The position numbers and the translations under genes were made by a program. This document shows, one piece after another, positions 52,765 through 64,000 of a stretch of DNA of 64,000 bases; positions within the stretch are counted from its first letter, which is position 1; each line of letters begins with the position of its first letter. The notes beneath the pieces were generated by a model that was not told the DNA's origin, made no database searches, and was given only the letters and a program-made list of their open reading frames with translations. Origin of the DNA: Leucosporidium creatinivorum (lineage: Eukaryota; Basidiomycota; Microbotryomycetes; Leucosporidiales; Leucosporidiaceae); assembly GCA_001600635.1 (NCBI GenBank), contig BCKL01000005.1:3581-67580 (forward strand), written 5' to 3'.

Positions 52765-53199
52765 CGCGAGCTGTCGGAGGCGAGAGACGAAAAGCCGAAA
52801 TGAGCGTACGAGGGCAAGAGGCGAGAGGAGGGTTCGAGCTGAGATGCGGGGCGCGTCGAAAGGGCAGGACGGCTTGACCAGCTGCACATGAACAAAAAAG
52901 TGCTCTACATTCGTTCTGTATCTTACTCTAGCCCTAGCACTGCCAGTAGATGAGCTCGGCAAGGCTGATCGACAGCGCCGAGCTTCGCCCCCGGGTCAGC
53001 TCCGAGCTTTCGTCTGCCTTCGTGCTGCTCTGTTGCCGATGGATACATTCTTGCGCGCTTCAATGCCCAATTAACGATCCGCCGAAATGCCTACTGCCGC
53101 TCTCTGCACTACAGCGTCCTCCTCGGCGCTCCCCTCTCGGCAACGGAAAACCTGAACAAGAGCGAAAGAACAGCACCCTTCTCCTCGTACTCGCACTCG
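52765..53199. promoter_or_regulatory. Divergent promoter F6 / family-X copy D
   Basis: This 435-bp gap is the shortest of the four F-box/family-X pairs. The F-box leader (minus strand: CGCTCATTTCGGCTTTTCG then TCTCTCGCCTCCGACAG) adjoins the F6 ATG. No gene is supported inside. Confidence 0.6.
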
Positions 53200-54412
53200 A
53201 TGGATCCTCGACCTGGCGTCCAGCTCCTTCGCGACTATTATCAGAAGCACAACATCAGGCTCGAGACGCTGCTCCCGCCGTTGCCGGAGTATCCGGACCG
53301 AAGCGACTACCGTGAGGCGTTCGCTGTTCGTGATGAGGTTGCCTGGCTCCTTCTCGGAGGGCACCAAGATCCTTCTCGTGAGGTAACCGAGAGCAGGGCG
53401 GCTCCAAACATGAAGAGAGAGCTGTGCAAGTAAGCGCCTTTTCCCTCGGCGATAATGATTCTCCAGCTTACAACAGGACTCTCACAGGGCAGTCATCAAG
53501 CAAGGGGTAACCCAGCGCGCCGCTATGAACAAGAGGCTACCTAGCGGGACTCATGACCGTGAGGTGTGCCGTAACACCATTCAAGCGCGGCAGCGAGTTG
53601 CTCACGGCCGACCATTCATTACGGTCAGCTTCCTTTCCTGTTTAGACACTGAACATGGAAGGCTAGACAGCTGACGCTTTTTTGCAGCTCATGATGGACG
53701 AAGAGACCAGTGCGTATCATCTCTTCTTCTCTCTCGCGTCGCCGTTCAAACCACGAACTGATGCTCGGCGCTCGCCGTCTCTTCCGCAGACGCCCGTCTT
53801 TATGGCTATGTCGAGAACATCGCTCTGCGTATGGCCAAGGCACACCGCGCCGAGGGAATGGAGCTTGTCTTGGCTGAGGTGTGGTTGGGTTACGATAGCT
53901 GGGGAACGCTGGTTAGTCGCTTTCCCTCGGCTTCGCCTTTGCGAGGGCTGAAAGGGTGTAGTCAATTCTCATTGGCTTTTTTAAGCACATCAACTTCTCC
54001 TTACGTTGAGTTCACAACTAACGCTTTATTTGAAGGACCCCTACACCCAAGCTCGAGTCGTTCTCGCCGCCAAGGCCTTCACCGAGGTGAGCCCTCCGCA
54101 CCTGCCCTCACGACGACCGCGTGTGCGCATAAGATATGACGAGCACTGATGTCCACCTGCTTGACCTTCAGGGCAAATTCGAGGCTCAAGAGAAGCGACT
54201 ACGAGCCGGTTCGCTTCGAAAGACGGCGGCGCTCGGAGAGGTGAGTGTCCTTCGGCTCTGGGTCATTGGATCAAACAGGCGCTCAAATTTTGATCTTACA
54301 GACTGCTCAATATCACAGCCTTGCCCACCGCCACATGCCCTCCCTCACTGCAAGGCAAGCTCGGCGTTCGGGGGTTTCGGAGCAAGAGTTGAGGGCAAGG
54401 TGGGCGTCATAG
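53200..54412 (+). CDS. Family X copy D, uncharacterised 246-aa protein
   Basis: Seven exons join in frame: 53200-53429, 53488-53623, 53688-53709 (22-nt microexon), 53790-53911, 54036-54086, 54172-54240, 54302-54412. Blocks: LLRDYY and LPPLPEY; YREAFAVRDEVAWLLLGG; AVIKQGVTQRAAMNK; GRPFIT-LMMDEETN; ALRMAKAH and EVWLGYDSWGTL; DPYTQARVVLAAKAFTE; KFEAQEKRLRAGSLRK; HSLAHRHMPSLTARQARRS then SEQELRARWA. It is predicted soluble and basic, with no signal peptide. All donor and acceptor sites are canonical, so this copy is the best template for the family. Copy E follows 195 bp downstream on the same strand. It is head-to-head with F6, also open, making F6/D a complete pair. Confidence 0.78.
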
Positions 54413-54607
54413 AGGGGTGCAAGGGGTTTGATACCGCCCCAAGTCAATGTGACCGCGCGTAAGCGCCGAGATCAGCCACAGAGCTGTAGCGGCGTCTCCT
54501 TTCTGCAGCGCCGCTCCTCGGCGTTCGCGACGAATCGGCAAGTCCGAAGAAGTCAGACTTTTTCTTGCTCTCCTTCCTGCCTTCTGCTCTCGGCCGTCCT
54601 TTACAAG

Positions 54608-55843
54608 ATGGAGACGTCACCTTCATCTCCCGGCTTTGCTCAACTTCGTGCGGAGTTCCATGGCCGCCACCTGGTCGACTACTTGCCACCCCTTGCCGAG
54701 ACGCCCACTCGGCCGGACTACATCGCCGCCTTCGATGTGCGGGACAAGATAGCTTTGCTCTTCGTGGAAGAGAGCCCTGCTATCGAAAAACATAGGACCG
54801 GGCCAAAGGAGCGGGCTCATATGACTGAGCTTTCCAAGTGCTTAGGATCAACGCTCCGCCGAGCTCGGCGAAGGCGACGGGAGGGCTGACCGGCGTTGAT
54901 TGACTGAACAGGAAGATCTTGACGCAGGGTGGGGCACAGGCCAAAGCTCTTTCCAAGAAGATGCCCACCAGCGATCGTCGAGCTCAAGTCAAGAACAGTA
55001 TCGAAGGATTCGGGAGCGGCGGGAACCAGCGGCCTTTCATCATGGTGTGTAATTTTCGGCGCTCCTGGTCGAGCTAAGCGCTGACATCCCTTTGCTCTCG
55101 GATCTGAAGCTCATGACCTACCCCCCAGCCAGTGCGTAGAGCGATCTACCTCTTGTTTTCGCCTCAGAAACTCATCCCCTCGGCTCAGACGTCGTTCTCT
55201 TCCAAGTCGTTGAGGACGTAGCAACTCGCATGGCCCAAGCAAGCCAACGGCGCACCAAGAACGCTTCCCCTATCGTATGGCTTGGCTATGAACATTGGGA
55301 GACGCTGGTGAGCCGTCAAGAGTTAAAGCGGCGTTCGGTGCTCGGCGATGCCGTCTGCCTGTCCGGGAGGTGTACCCAGAGGTCGCTTTGCGGCTGGGTG
55401 TACCCTCGGCGGCTTTAAAGCCTCTACACGCCATCACCCTATTATCCCAGCTCACCTGAACGCCATGACAGGATCGCTACACGCAAGCCCGAGTCGTTGT
55501 CATCGCTCTGGCTTATGATGCTGTGAGGGGATGCAGGCTCTCAACATCGATAGGGACCACCTAACACTTCTCTCCCCTTCCAATAGTGGGTTGGCGCTGT
55601 CTGGGTCGACAGAGTGGTCAACAGCCTCCCTCCACTCGCCAGCGCCGAAGGATCAGTCCAAGCCCGTCTCTCGCTCTCCCTACGCCTGCATGAGCTCGAA
55701 GCTAACTCCATCTCGATGATCTGCAAACCATTTAGGCTCCTAGACATCATAGCCTCGGCCACCAGCACCTTCCTTCCCTCACGGCCAGGCAAGCTCGGCG
55801 CTCGGCCGTCTCCGAACCGGAGCTGAGAGCGAGATGGATGTAG
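54608..55843 (+). CDS. Family X copy E, uncharacterised 243-aa protein
   Basis: Seven exons join in frame: 54608-54837, 54912-55044, 55110-55131 (22-nt microexon), 55189-55307, 55472-55522, 55587-55655, 55736-55843. Blocks: QLRAEF and LPPLAE; YIAAFDVRDKIALLFVEE; KILTQGGAQAKALSKK; QRPFIM-LMTYPPAN; ATRMAQASQ and PIVWLGYEHWETL; DRYTQARVVVIALAYDA; SLGHQHLPSLTARQARRSA then SEPELRARWM. The sixth exon (WVGAVWVDRVVNS) has diverged from the KFEAQEKR type of copy D. It is a tandem relative of D and has no F-box partner of its own. The 3' end lies only 60 bp from the 3' end of the convergent BEACH gene. Confidence 0.76.
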
Positions 55844-55903
55844 TAGAGCAGCTCGCAGCACTCTCCGAGTCGATGATAGATGCAACATGATTACAGAGCC
55901 CAA

Positions 55904-64000
<8,097 letters not shown>

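Overview
The window looks like nuclear DNA of a basidiomycete fungus, probably a yeast-like Pucciniomycotina (red-yeast or smut-like lineage). This rests on high GC, very dense genes cut by many 45-110 nt spliceosomal introns (GTGAGT-type donors, a CTGAC branch site, YAG acceptors), serine/proline-rich proteins, and clear fungal orthologues: TMA46, DUS2, QCR8, YND1, the PP2A catalytic subunit, GCD7 (eIF2B beta), an Ark/Prk-type kinase and a BEACH protein. I cannot name the species. I found no tRNA, rRNA, CRISPR array, or recognisable transposon or virus-derived element. All gene models are hand-spliced from reading frame, splice signals and paralogue comparison, without transcript data.

Layout: 0.3-4.7 kb, two tandem putative Golgi glycosyltransferases. 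5.2-8.5 kb, an 11-exon BAH-like protein. 8.8-13.1 kb, TMA46 and DUS2 sharing a divergent promoter. 13.6-18.7 kb, the first cluster of two multicopy families (F-box F1, family-X copy A, F-box F2). 19.3-23.6 kb, a PAQR/hemolysin-III membrane protein and a 622-aa protein of unknown role. 23.9-26.8 kb, F3 and copy B. 27.1-28.9 kb, a small membrane protein and QCR8. 28.9-30.5 kb, a stretch without a convincing gene. 30.5-33.3 kb, YND1 apyrase. 33.5-38.2 kb, copy C, F4, F5. 38.9-51.0 kb, PP2A, two tandem unknown genes, GCD7 and the kinase. 51.1-55.8 kb, F6 and copies D and E. 55.9 kb to the right edge, a large BEACH-WD40-FYVE gene whose 5' end lies outside the window.

The most unusual content is the pairing of two expanded families. 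One is an F-box family (six copies: F1, F5, F6 open; F2, F3, F4 disrupted). The other is an unrecognised ~245-aa family, here called family X (five copies A-E; A disrupted), with a conserved seven-exon structure and the C-terminal signature RQARRS-x-x-SE-x-x-LRARW. Four of the five family-X genes sit head-to-head with an F-box gene (F1/A, F3/B, F4/C, F6/D) across a 435-761 bp gap. This suggests a two-gene module that duplicates as a unit and may be co-regulated. Single-copy housekeeping genes lie between the modules.

Other recurring signals: CTCGGCGC or its reverse complement occurs in more than 30 of the introns read; F-box copies share a ~40-nt leader before the ATG and a 3'-UTR intron abutting the stop codon; and introns split or directly follow the start codons of QCR8 and GCD7.
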